From NCBI GenBank assembly GCA_024695315.1, contig JAILIJ010000001.1, forward strand, positions 1 through 18,365: a stretch of 18,365 nucleotides of DNA, read 5' to 3'. The first letter of the stretch is position 1, and each line of letters starts with the position of its first letter. A program made the position numbers and the translations under genes. This DNA is from Bacteroidaceae bacterium (GTDB lineage Bacteria; Bacteroidota; Bacteroidia; Bacteroidales; Bacteroidaceae). Below the pieces are notes generated by a model, which saw nothing but the letters and a program-made list of their open reading frames with translations, ran no database searches and was not told where the DNA came from. Positions 8,197 to 15,967 of the stretch are shown here, in pieces.

Positions 8197-8928
8197 ATGA
8201 TATCAAACAGACAGTTACATATTGCAACCTTTATAACATTTATGATATGTTTTTTGTCAGTTTCACAGTTCAAAACTGTGGCACAGACAAGAAAGGTTAT
8301 GAACCGTCCATACATTGACCAAAGACGATTCCACTACGGTTTTCTGATGGGTGTCAACCTTCAGGATATCGAATTTCAACACAATGGGTACACGGACGAA
8401 AACGGCAACCAATGGTTCGCCGAACAACCGAATTACGAACCAGGATTCAGCGTAGGAATACTTGGCGAAATGTACCTAACCAAACATTTGGCCCTAAGAC
8501 TTATTCCGACTATGCATTTTGGAACCAAAAACTTAATATTCAGAAATGCAGCAAATAAGGATAGGACATATTTGAACCTCAAATCGACATATATGTCACT
8601 ACCGCTCGACATAAAATTCAGCGCAGAACGTTTCAATAATTATCGTCCTTATTTCATGGCAGGTATCAATCCTGTCATAGATCTAACGATAAAAAAACAG
8701 AAAGAAATCTTTCTGAAACGTTTCGATTGCTTCCTCGAAGCAGGTATGGGATGCGACTTTTACGCCCCATGGTTCAAATTCATCCCAGAGATAAAGTTCT
8801 GTTACGGTCTCAGCAATATAATAGAGAAAAATCGAACAGACCTTACCGACCAAACAAAGATGATATATACCAATTCGCTAAATAGCGGAAGAAGTAAAAT
8901 GATAGTTTTGACACTATACTTCGAATAA
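8197..8928 (+). CDS. porT: PorT-family outer-membrane beta-barrel protein (T9SS component)
   Basis: 243 residues. A signal peptide covers about 1-30 (hydrophobic core ATFITFMICFLSV, cleavage near VAQ). The mature part starts with RRFHYGFLMGVNLQDIEF, the conserved beginning of PorT-like proteins, and continues as alternating hydrophobic strands of an eight-strand-type barrel. It ends in the strand MIVLTLYFE, typical of outer-membrane proteins. PorT of Porphyromonas gingivalis is needed for type IX secretion, and the length fits. The window also encodes a T9SS-tailed protein. The next gene starts inside this stop codon (TAATG), so the two are translationally coupled. A generic porin-family barrel is the alternative. 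Confidence 0.82.
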   Translation: MISNRQLHIATFITFMICFLSVSQFKTVAQTRKVMNRPYIDQRRFHYGFLMGVNLQDIEFQHNGYTDENGNQWFAEQPNYEPGFSVGILGEMYLTKHLALRLIPTMHFGTKNLIFRNAANKDRTYLNLKSTYMSLPLDIKFSAERFNNYRPYFMAGINPVIDLTIKKQKEIFLKRFDCFLEAGMGCDFYAPWFKFIPEIKFCYGLSNIIEKNRTDLTDQTKMIYTNSLNSGRSKMIVLTLYFE

Positions 8929-9977
8929 TGAAATATTCTATAATAATACCCGTCTACAATCGACCAGACGAAGTCGATGAACTTCTCGAAAGCCTACAGA
9001 ATCAAAGCATAAAGGATTTCGAGGTCATAGTTGTGGAAGACGGTTCAACAAAAACCTGTAAGGACGTTTGCGACAAATATACAGATAGTTTCACACTTCA
9101 CTATTTCGTAAAAGAGAACGGAGGTCCAGGACCTGCACGTAACTTTGGAGTAGAAAAGGCATCAGGTGAATATGTCCTAATTCTCGATTCTGACTGTGTG
9201 ATTCCAGAAGGTTATTTGGCAGCAATAAATAAAGAACTGACAGACAACCCTTGCGATGCTTTCGGAGGTCCAGACGCTGCTCATGAGTCGTTTACCGACA
9301 TTCAAAAAGCAATAAGCTACTCCATGACATCTTTCTTCACCACAGGCGGCATACGCGGCGGAAAAAAGAAATTGGATAAGTTCTACCCTCGCTCATTCAA
9401 TATGGGTATGAAACGTGCCGTCTACAACGCACTCAACGGATTTTCGAAGATGCGTTTCGGAGAAGATATAGACTTCAGTTACAGAATATTCGAAAACGGA
9501 TACTCTTGCAGACTATTCCCCGAAGCATGGGTATGGCACAAGAGACGTACCGACATAGGTAAATTCTTCAAACAAGTTTTCAACTCAGGCATAGCGAGAA
9601 TCAATCTGGAGAAACGTCACCCTGGCACCATGAAACTTGTTCACATGTTGCCAATGATATTTACCGTGGGAGTGATATTCCTATTACTTCTCACGATAGT
9701 CCTTGGCGCCACATATTACGGCTGTGCAGACTGCAGAAACGAATATCCATGCCTATCATTATGGTGGGTTCCGCTCACACCAATCGTTCTGTATGCTTTA
9801 CTCATATTCCTTGACTCAAGCATAGTAAACAAAAACGTAAAAATTGGTCTGCTGAGCGTCCAAGCTGCTTTCGTACAACTTATGGGATATGGACTCGGAT
9901 TCCTAAAAGCATGGTGGCTAAGATGTGTGCTTGGGAAAAGCGAATTTGCAGCCTTCGAAAAGAATTTCTACGACTAA
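8928..9977 (+). CDS. Family 2 glycosyltransferase with C-terminal membrane segments
   Basis: 349 residues. The GT-A fold is clear: SIIIPVYNRPDEVDELLESL at 4-23, the nucleotide-binding VVEDGS at 35-40, GPGPARNFG at 67-74, the metal-binding DSD at 87-89 (LILDSDCVIP) and the likely catalytic acid region GED at 178-180, followed by WHKRR at 203-207. Three membrane helices follow (about 239-262, 279-300 and 306-328). It probably transfers a sugar from a nucleotide sugar to a lipid-linked or envelope acceptor at the inner membrane; the acceptor cannot be told. Its ATG overlaps the porT stop by one base. Being coupled to a T9SS gene, it may act in the surface glycolipid that anchors T9SS cargo, which is inference only. 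Confidence 0.9.
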   Translation: MKYSIIIPVYNRPDEVDELLESLQNQSIKDFEVIVVEDGSTKTCKDVCDKYTDSFTLHYFVKENGGPGPARNFGVEKASGEYVLILDSDCVIPEGYLAAINKELTDNPCDAFGGPDAAHESFTDIQKAISYSMTSFFTTGGIRGGKKKLDKFYPRSFNMGMKRAVYNALNGFSKMRFGEDIDFSYRIFENGYSCRLFPEAWVWHKRRTDIGKFFKQVFNSGIARINLEKRHPGTMKLVHMLPMIFTVGVIFLLLLTIVLGATYYGCADCRNEYPCLSLWWVPLTPIVLYALLIFLDSSIVNKNVKIGLLSVQAAFVQLMGYGLGFLKAWWLRCVLGKSEFAAFEKNFYD

Positions 9978-10023
9978 CAAAAGTCTGTAACCTATCAAAC
10001 CTGAATCTCAAAACGCAAAAACT

Positions 10024-10761
10024 ATGATACACAAAAACTTCAAGCCCTTCAACGATGTTGTAATGGAGAGGCCATACAAACACTCCACAATTAAGGAGCT
10101 ATCAGAATCGGAAAGGCCCAGAGAGAAACTTCTTCTTAAAGGTCCTGAAGCCTTGACGGTCCCAGAACTCCTTGCAATAATAATCGGAGGCGGTACAACA
10201 GACAAAACGGCCGTAGAACTCATGCAAGAAATAATGCGTGACTGTGAAGATAAACTCATGACACTTTCCAAGATGACTATCGAAGAGCTCATGCAATACA
10301 AGGGTATAGGCGAAGCTAAGGCCATCAGCATCATGGCTGCCGCAGAGATTGGACGAAGAAGACTCGAAGAAAAGGCTAATAGTCTAAAACAGATAACTGA
10401 CGGGAAAGTGGCATACGAATACATGTATCCGAGAATACAGAATCTCAACCACGAAGAGTGTTGGGCCCTTCTTCTCAACAACGATGCCCGACTAATAAAA
10501 TGCGTCCATCTAAGCCAAGGTGGAATAACAGAAACAGCCGTCGACCCACGAATAATTATGCGTCATGCAATATTGGCCAACGCAACATGTTTCATATTGG
10601 TTCACAACCACCCAAGTGGAAACCTAAGACCCAGCACGGCAGACAAAGACCTGACTAAAAAAGTCAAACTTGTCGGACAGACAATGAACATAAGACTTAT
10701 TGATCACGTTATCGTTGCGGACGGAGATTATTACTCCTTCGCAGAAAACGGAATATTATAA
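10024..10761 (+). CDS. radC: RadC family JAB/MPN+ domain protein
   Basis: 245 residues. The N-terminal part has the family opening (IKELSESERPREKLLLKGPEALTVPELLAIII) and a helix-hairpin-helix motif, YKGIGEAKA, at 92-100. The C-terminal JAB/MPN+ domain has the full metal motif H-x-H-x7-S-x2-D: H194, H196, S204, D207. The family is named for DNA repair, but its biochemical role is not settled. ATG 10063 (MERPYKHS) would give 232 residues, nearer the usual length, and there is no clear ribosome site to choose between the two. It follows the glycosyltransferase by 46 bp and probably shares its transcript. Confidence 0.93.
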   Translation: MIHKNFKPFNDVVMERPYKHSTIKELSESERPREKLLLKGPEALTVPELLAIIIGGGTTDKTAVELMQEIMRDCEDKLMTLSKMTIEELMQYKGIGEAKAISIMAAAEIGRRRLEEKANSLKQITDGKVAYEYMYPRIQNLNHEECWALLLNNDARLIKCVHLSQGGITETAVDPRIIMRHAILANATCFILVHNHPSGNLRPSTADKDLTKKVKLVGQTMNIRLIDHVIVADGDYYSFAENGIL

Positions 10762-10855
10762 CACAACTCTCCTATTCCCCGAGGGAGAAACAAACAAGAC
10801 AAGAAGCATTCGGGGCTAATCAAGCCATACACCCCAAGACAGATGGCACCATAAT

Positions 10856-11215
10856 ATGGAAATGGGGATATTAATTATGATAGAAAAAAGCACTATAGAA
10901 GACCAGACAATTGAAAGACTAAAAACTGTCTTTGACCCAGAAATACCAGTCAACGTATACGACCTTGGAATGATTTACAAGATTGAGGTCGTTGACTCTG
11001 CTGAACCTGAGGGCGAAGACATCTATGACATAAATATAGACATGACATTCACAGCACCAAACTGTCCTGCTGCTGATTTCATACTTGAGGATATCAATCA
11101 AAAACTCACAACTATCCACGGCGTTAAAACCGCTAATATAGAAGTAGTTTTCGAACCTGAATGGACAAAAGACATGATGACAGAAGAGGCAAAACTTGAC
11201 CTCGGATTCATGTAA
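10856..11215 (+). CDS. DUF59/MIP18-family Fe-S assembly protein (SufT/PaaD-like)
   Basis: Up to 119 residues, a single DUF59 domain. It has the hallmark FDPEIPVNVYDLGMIYKIEV and then TFTAPNCPAADFILEDI, whose Cys in the T-x-P-x-C-P motif is conserved in the family. Relatives such as SufT help mature iron-sulfur proteins in the cytoplasm. The start is uncertain: ATG 10877 (MIEKSTIEDQ, 112 residues) matches the usual N-terminus better than ATG 10856. It lies alone between radC and the lpxH-like gene, not in a suf operon, so its client proteins cannot be guessed. Confidence 0.88.
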   Translation: MEMGILIMIEKSTIEDQTIERLKTVFDPEIPVNVYDLGMIYKIEVVDSAEPEGEDIYDINIDMTFTAPNCPAADFILEDINQKLTTIHGVKTANIEVVFEPEWTKDMMTEEAKLDLGFM

Positions 11216-11251
11216 TATTTCACGATTGTTTTACTCATTATCTACTGCATT

Positions 11252-12091
11252 ATGAAGAACTTCTATTTCATCAGCGATGCACATCTTGGAAGCCGAGCAA
11301 TAAAGCACCAGCGTACTCAAGAACGTCGACTCGTGAATTTTCTCGATAAAATCAAGCATAAGGCTGAAGCCATATATATGCTTGGCGACATGTTTGACTT
11401 CTGGTTTGAATACAAAGAGGTTGTGCCACGTGGATTTACAAGATTTCTCGGCAAAATATCAGAACTAACTGATATGGGGGTTGATGTGCACTATTTCACA
11501 GGTAACCACGACCAATGGATGGATGACTATCTGGTTAAGGAATGTGGAGTAATACTGCACCGTGAACCTTGTACCGTAGAGATATGTGGAAAGGAGTTTT
11601 ATCTTGCACACGGAGACGGCTTGGACTATCGTGACCATAACTGGAAGACACAGTTTATGTTTTCATGTTTCAAAAGCAGAATACTCAAGAAAATAGTAAA
11701 GCATATACATCCAGATCCTTTCATGAATTTCGGCCTCAACTGGGCAAAGCACAGCCGCTTGAAGCGTAAAGGCGGAAACGTGGATGAAAAGCGTGAGTTT
11801 GAGAATGCTACAAAGATTGTTGGATACGAAAGTGCTCCAGACAATGGCGAAGAACCATACCAGGGCGAAGATAAGGAAGGACTTGTACTTTACGCAAAGG
11901 ATTACCTTAAGAATCATCCAACAATCAACTATTTCCTTTTCGGACATAGACACATCGAGCTGGACCTACAAGTAAGCAATTCGTCAAGAATAATAATATT
12001 AGGTGAATGGATGACCCTTTTCACCTATGCTGTCTTTGATGGGGAAAATATGTTCGTCGAAGATTTCATAGAGGGTGAAACGGAGCTTTAG
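11252..12091 (+). CDS. lpxH: UDP-2,3-diacylglucosamine diphosphatase (LpxH-like)
   Basis: 279 residues of a calcineurin-type metallophosphoesterase. All metal-binding blocks are present: D9-A-H11, GDMFD at 45-49, GNHD at 84-87, AHGDG at 119-123 and GHRH at 231-234. The family splits UDP-2,3-diacylglucosamine into UMP and lipid X in lipid A synthesis, at the inner face of the inner membrane. It is longer than the roughly 240-residue E. coli LpxH, mainly through a basic central stretch (about 145-215), as often seen in Bacteroidetes homologues. It starts 36 bp after the DUF59 gene. Substrate assignment rests on family resemblance; a related phosphoesterase is less likely. Confidence 0.87.
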   Translation: MKNFYFISDAHLGSRAIKHQRTQERRLVNFLDKIKHKAEAIYMLGDMFDFWFEYKEVVPRGFTRFLGKISELTDMGVDVHYFTGNHDQWMDDYLVKECGVILHREPCTVEICGKEFYLAHGDGLDYRDHNWKTQFMFSCFKSRILKKIVKHIHPDPFMNFGLNWAKHSRLKRKGGNVDEKREFENATKIVGYESAPDNGEEPYQGEDKEGLVLYAKDYLKNHPTINYFLFGHRHIELDLQVSNSSRIIILGEWMTLFTYAVFDGENMFVEDFIEGETEL

Positions 12092-12166
12092 ATTATTTCT
12101 TTATGATACATTTCACATTAGAGTTTTCATAAGAAGTAAACAAAAGCTATATATATAAGGAGAAAG

Positions 12167-12221
12167 CCCGTTTTTTCTTCGTCAACCCTACGTTTACCCT
12201 ATGTGAACCTACATGTAAAAA
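12167..12221. repeat. Array of degenerate 11-bp repeats upstream of argR
   Basis: In phase: CCCGTTTTTTC, TTCGTCAACCC, TACGTTTACCC, TATGTGAACCT and ACATGTAAAAA. The GT at positions 4-5 is kept throughout all but the last unit, where it shifts by one. It lies between the lpxH stop and the argR operator region. Confidence 0.7.
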
Positions 12222-12322
12222 TTATCCACTTGCAGATAGAAAATGCATAAATGGCGCATCAAAATGCATCATTTATGCATTTTTTATAAAAATTTACATG
12301 TATTTTGCATTTTTATTCATAA
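12210..12322. promoter_or_regulatory. Nested inverted repeats upstream of argR (candidate ARG boxes)
   Basis: Three symmetrical elements are visible. TACATGTAAA (12210-12219) is inverted at 12293-12302. AAATGCATAAATG (12241-12253) is inverted exactly at 12270-12282. GCATTTTTATTCATA (12307-12321) is inverted with one extra base at 12336-12349. ATTCATA/TATGAAT and ATGCATAA resemble the TGAATA-type half-sites bound by ArgR in other bacteria, but the local binding motif is inferred. Confidence 0.55.
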
Positions 12323-12351
12323 AACTGTATGCAAGTATGAATAAAATGCTG

Positions 12352-12359
12352 TATATTTG
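12352..12359 (+). promoter_or_regulatory. -7 promoter element of argR
   Basis: TATATTTG matches TAnnTTTG. No good TTTG lies 19-21 bp upstream. The inverted repeat ending at 12349 abuts it, and AATTG-N10-CAATT (12366-12385) lies between it and the argR ATG at 12387, so a bound repressor could block both promoter and start site. Confidence 0.6.
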
Positions 12360-12386
12360 CAGTCGAATTGAATAAATATACAATTT

Positions 12387-12872
12387 ATGACCGCAAGACA
12401 ATCAAGACTTGACATAATAAAAGATATCATATCTGATAAAGAGATAGGCAGTCAGGAAGAACTACTGTCCGTTCTGGCTGAACTCGGGCATAAACTGACA
12501 CAGGCAACATTATCCAGAGACCTGAAACTGCTAAAAGTGGTAAAAGGAAATTCCCCACAAGGAAAATCTATATATATGTTGCCGACAAATCAATATTATC
12601 AAAGAGTACGAGAGCATCATGTTGCCGGCACAGCTGTAAGAAACGGATTCATGAGCATACGATACACAGGCAATCTTGCTGTTATCAAAACACGCCCCGG
12701 ATACGCAAGCGGATTAGCACTGGACATCGATAATGCACACTTTGCAGAAGTGATAGGAACCATAGCCGGTGATGACACCATTATGCTGGCACTCGAAGAA
12801 GGTTACGACAGAAATATTTTAGAAGCAAATTTAAGGACAATAGTACCTGTATATCCAGGGTCAAGGTTATAA
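12387..12872 (+). CDS. argR: Arginine repressor ArgR
   Basis: 161 residues. The N-terminal winged helix-turn-helix is seen at about 5-65, with LTQATLSRDLKLLKVVK at 37-53 carrying the DNA-contacting SRD. The C-terminal arginine-binding/oligomerisation domain has TRPGYASGLALDID at 102-115 and the diagnostic GTIAGDDT at 124-131. With arginine bound, hexameric ArgR represses arginine genes. It stands first in the arginine cluster, 4 bp before the GNAT gene, and is preceded by several inverted repeats, so it probably regulates itself and the genes behind it. Confidence 0.95.
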   Translation: MTARQSRLDIIKDIISDKEIGSQEELLSVLAELGHKLTQATLSRDLKLLKVVKGNSPQGKSIYMLPTNQYYQRVREHHVAGTAVRNGFMSIRYTGNLAVIKTRPGYASGLALDIDNAHFAEVIGTIAGDDTIMLALEEGYDRNILEANLRTIVPVYPGSRL

Positions 12873-12876
12873 AACA

Positions 12877-13512
12877 ATGTTATACGAAGACGGAATTAAC
12901 GTAATAGTTGCCGATGCAAGTCACGAGAAGTACGTTGACTTGATACTTGAGACAATCAGAATTGCAGCAAAAAAGCGAGGAACAGGAATCGCTGAGCGTA
13001 CACATGAATATGTTGCAACAAAAATGAAAGAAGGCAAGGCTGTACTTGCACTCGATCCAAGCAGACAAGGCGAATTGGGAGACACATTCGCCGGATTCAG
13101 CTACATCGAGACATGGGGTAACAAACAATACGTCACAACATCAGGACTTATTGTACATCCTGACTACCAAGGACGTAACATATCAAAGAGAATCAAGGAC
13201 CATACTTTCACTCTTGCACGTGTAAGATGGCCACACGCTAAGATTTTCTCCCTCACAAGTGGCGACGCCGTCATGAAGATGAACACCGCACTTGGATATG
13301 TACCAGTAAGCTTCAACCAGCTCACCGACGACGAGGCTTTCTGGCGTAGCTGCCAAGGATGCGTAAATCATCCTATACTAGAAATGAAAAATCGTAAATT
13401 CTGTATCTGCACAGGTATGCTTTACGATCCAGAAAAGCATAAGGGCGAACCAACACCAATCGACATCTTCCAGGAAATAATGAAGGATTTGGTAAAGAGA
13501 GGCTTTATGTAA
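12877..13512 (+). CDS. GNAT N-acyltransferase of the arginine cluster (candidate glutamate N-acyl/succinyl transferase)
   Basis: 211 residues. GNAT motif A with the acyl-CoA loop is at 89-106 (SGLIVHPDYQGRNISKRI), and ALGYVPVSF at 138-146 fits the C-terminal GNAT strand. It carries an unusual Cys cluster C159-x2-C162-x13-C176-x-C178 that could bind a metal. It sits 4 bp after argR and upstream of argG-argC-argD, with no argA- or argJ-type gene in view. The placement suggests it N-acylates glutamate as the first step of ornithine synthesis. Bacteroides is known to use N-succinylornithine in the later transcarbamylase step, so succinyl-CoA may be the donor. The GNAT fold is clear; the substrate is inference. 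Confidence 0.88.
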   Translation: MLYEDGINVIVADASHEKYVDLILETIRIAAKKRGTGIAERTHEYVATKMKEGKAVLALDPSRQGELGDTFAGFSYIETWGNKQYVTTSGLIVHPDYQGRNISKRIKDHTFTLARVRWPHAKIFSLTSGDAVMKMNTALGYVPVSFNQLTDDEAFWRSCQGCVNHPILEMKNRKFCICTGMLYDPEKHKGEPTPIDIFQEIMKDLVKRGFM

Positions 13513-13546
13513 TAAAATAATTTAAGATTCGCAGAGCTAATCTATA

Positions 13547-13598
13547 TATGGAGTCGCAATAAAGAAAGTTATCGAAATAAAGAAAATAGCACTCCATA
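13547..13598. repeat. Inverted repeat between the GNAT gene and argG
   Basis: TATGGAGT (13547-13554) and ACTCCATA (13591-13598) are perfect 8-bp arms around 36 bp that contain AATAAAGAAA twice. No promoter consensus is visible in this 134-bp gap. It may be a weak mRNA structure ahead of argG. Confidence 0.4.
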
Positions 13599-13646
13599 GA
13601 AATCAACTTGCGAAAGAATACTGAAAAAAAGAAAATACAATATATT

Positions 13647-14852
13647 ATGGCTGAAAAGAAGAAAGTTGTCGTTGCTTTCAGCGGCGGTCTTGATACATCA
13701 TACACAGTAATGTATCTTGCAAAAGAAAAAGGTTATGAAGTATATGCTGCATGCGCAAACACAGGTGGTTTCTCTGCTGAGCAGCTGAAAACCAACGAGG
13801 AGAACGCATACAAGCTCGGTGCTACAAAATATGTAACTCTCGACGTTACTCAGGAATACTATGCAAAGTCACTCAAGTACATGGTGTTCGGTAATGTTCT
13901 TCGTAACAACTGCTACCCTATCTCTGTTAGCTCAGAGCGTATCTTCCAGGCCATAGCTATTGCACGCTATGCAAAAGAAATCGGTGCAAGTGCCATCGCT
14001 CACGGTTCAACAGGTGCAGGCAACGACCAGATTCGTTTCGACATGACTTTCCTCGTTATGGCTCCAGGCGTTGAAATCATCACTCTCACACGCGATGGTA
14101 ACCTCAGCCGTCAGGAAGAAATAGACTATCTGAACGCACACGGTTTCTCAGCAGACTTCACAAAGTTGAAGTATTCATATAATGTAGGTATCTGGGGCAC
14201 ATCTATCTGCGGCGGTGAAATCCTCGACTCAACTCAGGGACTTCCAGAGTCAGCTTATCTTAAGCACCCTACAAAAGAAGGTCCAGAGATTCTAAAGCTC
14301 GGATTCGACAAAGGTGAATTATGCTCCGTAAACGGAAAGAAATACGAGGATAAGATTGCAGCTATTCAGGCTGTTGAAGAGATTGGAGCTGCTTACGGCA
14401 TCGGACGTGACTGCCACGTAGGCGACACAATCATCGGTATCAAGGGACGTGTAGGATTTGAGGCTGCTGCACCAATGCTTATCATCGGCGCTCACCGATT
14501 CCTTGAGAAGTACACACTCTCAAAGTGGCAGCAGTATTGGAAGGATCAGGTTTCTAACTGGTACGGAATGTTCCTCCACGAGTCACAGTATCTTGAGCCA
14601 GTAATGCCAGATATCGAGGCTATGCTCACAAGCTCACAGCGCAACGTAACAGGTGAAGTTACTCTTGAGCTCCGCCCTCTATGCTTCCAGACTGTAGGCG
14701 TTGATTCTCCTAACGACCTCGTAAAGAACAAGCTCGGAGAGTATGGAGAGACAGCTAAGGCTTGGTCTTCAGAGGATGCTAAGGGATTCATCAAAGTAAC
14801 AAGTACTGCACTTCGTGCTTACTATCTCGCACATCCAAACGAGGAAAGATAA
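13647..14852 (+). CDS. argG: Argininosuccinate synthase
   Basis: 401 residues from ATG 13647 (MAEKKKVVVAFSGGLDTS), the usual ArgG length. It joins citrulline and aspartate with ATP to form argininosuccinate in the cytoplasm. The PP-loop ATP motif SGGLDTS is at 12-18, followed by ACANTGGFS. Other family blocks are AHGSTGAGNDQIRFD, the NVGIWGTSICGGEILD region and GRDCHVGDTIIGIKGRVGFE. The frame extends upstream to a TTG at 13608, but the extra residues (MRKNTEKKKIQYI) are not family-like. It comes 134 bp after the GNAT gene and its stop is one base before the argC ATG. Confidence 0.97.
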   Translation: MAEKKKVVVAFSGGLDTSYTVMYLAKEKGYEVYAACANTGGFSAEQLKTNEENAYKLGATKYVTLDVTQEYYAKSLKYMVFGNVLRNNCYPISVSSERIFQAIAIARYAKEIGASAIAHGSTGAGNDQIRFDMTFLVMAPGVEIITLTRDGNLSRQEEIDYLNAHGFSADFTKLKYSYNVGIWGTSICGGEILDSTQGLPESAYLKHPTKEGPEILKLGFDKGELCSVNGKKYEDKIAAIQAVEEIGAAYGIGRDCHVGDTIIGIKGRVGFEAAAPMLIIGAHRFLEKYTLSKWQQYWKDQVSNWYGMFLHESQYLEPVMPDIEAMLTSSQRNVTGEVTLELRPLCFQTVGVDSPNDLVKNKLGEYGETAKAWSSEDAKGFIKVTSTALRAYYLAHPNEER

Positions 14853-14853
14853 T

Positions 14854-15870
14854 ATGATAAAAGTAGGTATTTTAGGTGCTGCAGGCTACACAGGAGGTGA
14901 ACTCATTCGCCTCCTGCTTAACCATCCAGAAGTAGAAATTGTATTCGCAAATTCCGAGTCAAATGCAGGCAACAAGATATATGATGTTCATGAAGGTCTC
15001 ATAGGCGAAACAGAACTTGAGTTTTCAAGCGAGATGCCTTTCGACAAGGTTGATGTGGTATATTTCTGCTTTGGACACGGTAAGAGCGAAGCTTTTCTCA
15101 AAGAGCACACTATCCCTGCCAACGTGAAGATAATCGACTTGGCACAGGACTTCCGAATAAAGGGCAACCACGATTACGTGTACGGTCTTCCAGAAATCCA
15201 TCATGATGAGATTGCTAAGTGTCAGCATCTTGCCAACCCAGGTTGTTTTGCAACATGTATCCAAGAAGGTCTCCTTCCACTCGCCAAAGCTGGCCTGCTA
15301 ACAAAAGACATAGCTGTAAATGCTATAACTGGTAGTACAGGCGCTGGTCAGAAGCCAGGTGCAACAACTCACTTCTCATGGCGCAACAATAATTTCTCTG
15401 TATACAAGTTGTTCAACCATCAGCACATACATGAGATTTGCCAAACACTCAACGAGCTTCGTCCTGAAGGCACTCCACGCGTGATTGATACTTTGGAAGA
15501 GGGATACGACAAAGAAGGTATCACAGTTGACTTTATTCCTTACCGTGGCGACTTCGCAAGAGGCATCTTCTGTACTGAGGTTGTAACCCTCAACGAAGCA
15601 AAGACGGCAGAGGAAATTGCAACACTCTACAAGGACTTCTTCAAAGGCGCAGCATTCACACATTATAGCGATAAAGCACTCGACCTCAAACAGGTTGTAA
15701 ATACAAACAAGGCTCTTGTTCACACCGAAGTCTTCGGTCGCAAAGTCGTTGTAACAAGCATGATAGACAATCTGCTCAAAGGTGCGGTAGGACAAGCAGT
15801 ACAGAATATGAACATCATGTTTGGTATTGATGAGACTGCAGGTCTAAAACTTAAGGCAAGTGCTTTCTAA
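14854..15870 (+). CDS. argC: N-acyl-gamma-glutamyl-phosphate reductase
   Basis: 338 residues from ATG 14854 (MIKVGILGAAGYTGGEL). It reduces N-acyl-glutamyl phosphate to the semialdehyde with NADPH. The dinucleotide-binding GAAGYTG is at 8-14 and the catalytic Cys131 lies in NPGCFAT; GSTGAGQKPG follows. The length fits type 1 ArgC. In Bacteroides the acyl group along this pathway is succinyl at the transcarbamylase step, so the substrate here may be succinylated rather than acetylated; the sequence alone cannot decide. The argG stop ends one base before this start. A TTG further upstream in frame (14815) would overlap argG and is unlikely. Confidence 0.96.
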   Translation: MIKVGILGAAGYTGGELIRLLLNHPEVEIVFANSESNAGNKIYDVHEGLIGETELEFSSEMPFDKVDVVYFCFGHGKSEAFLKEHTIPANVKIIDLAQDFRIKGNHDYVYGLPEIHHDEIAKCQHLANPGCFATCIQEGLLPLAKAGLLTKDIAVNAITGSTGAGQKPGATTHFSWRNNNFSVYKLFNHQHIHEICQTLNELRPEGTPRVIDTLEEGYDKEGITVDFIPYRGDFARGIFCTEVVTLNEAKTAEEIATLYKDFFKGAAFTHYSDKALDLKQVVNTNKALVHTEVFGRKVVVTSMIDNLLKGAVGQAVQNMNIMFGIDETAGLKLKASAF

Positions 15871-15891
15871 AAAATAATCAACAAAAAAATA

Positions 15892-15955
15892 AGTGAACAG
15901 CAAGTGCTTTGCTTATCATTATAAAAATATAAGCGCTCCCACTTAACTCTTCACT
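15892..15955 (+). promoter_or_regulatory. Long stem-loop between argC and argD
   Basis: The arms pair as AGTGAA/TTCACT, AG/CT, AAGTG/CACTT and GCTTAT/ATAAGC, giving 19 bp with small internal loops and a 12-nt apical loop. It ends 12 bases before the argD ATG and has no U-tract after it, so it is probably an intercistronic RNA structure rather than a terminator. Confidence 0.6.
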
Positions 15956-15967
15956 ATCAACAATATT

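Noticed and set aside
10762..10855. Possible terminator after radC (TCTCC/GGAGA)
   Set aside because: The stem is only 5 bp with a long loop and no T-tract follows, so it is too weak to call.
13608..13646. Upstream TTG start for argG
   Set aside because: The added residues are unlike the ArgG family, and ATG 13647 gives the expected N-terminus six residues before the ATP motif.
14815..14853. Upstream TTG start for argC
   Set aside because: It lies inside argG. ATG 14854 gives a typical ArgC start directly after the argG stop.
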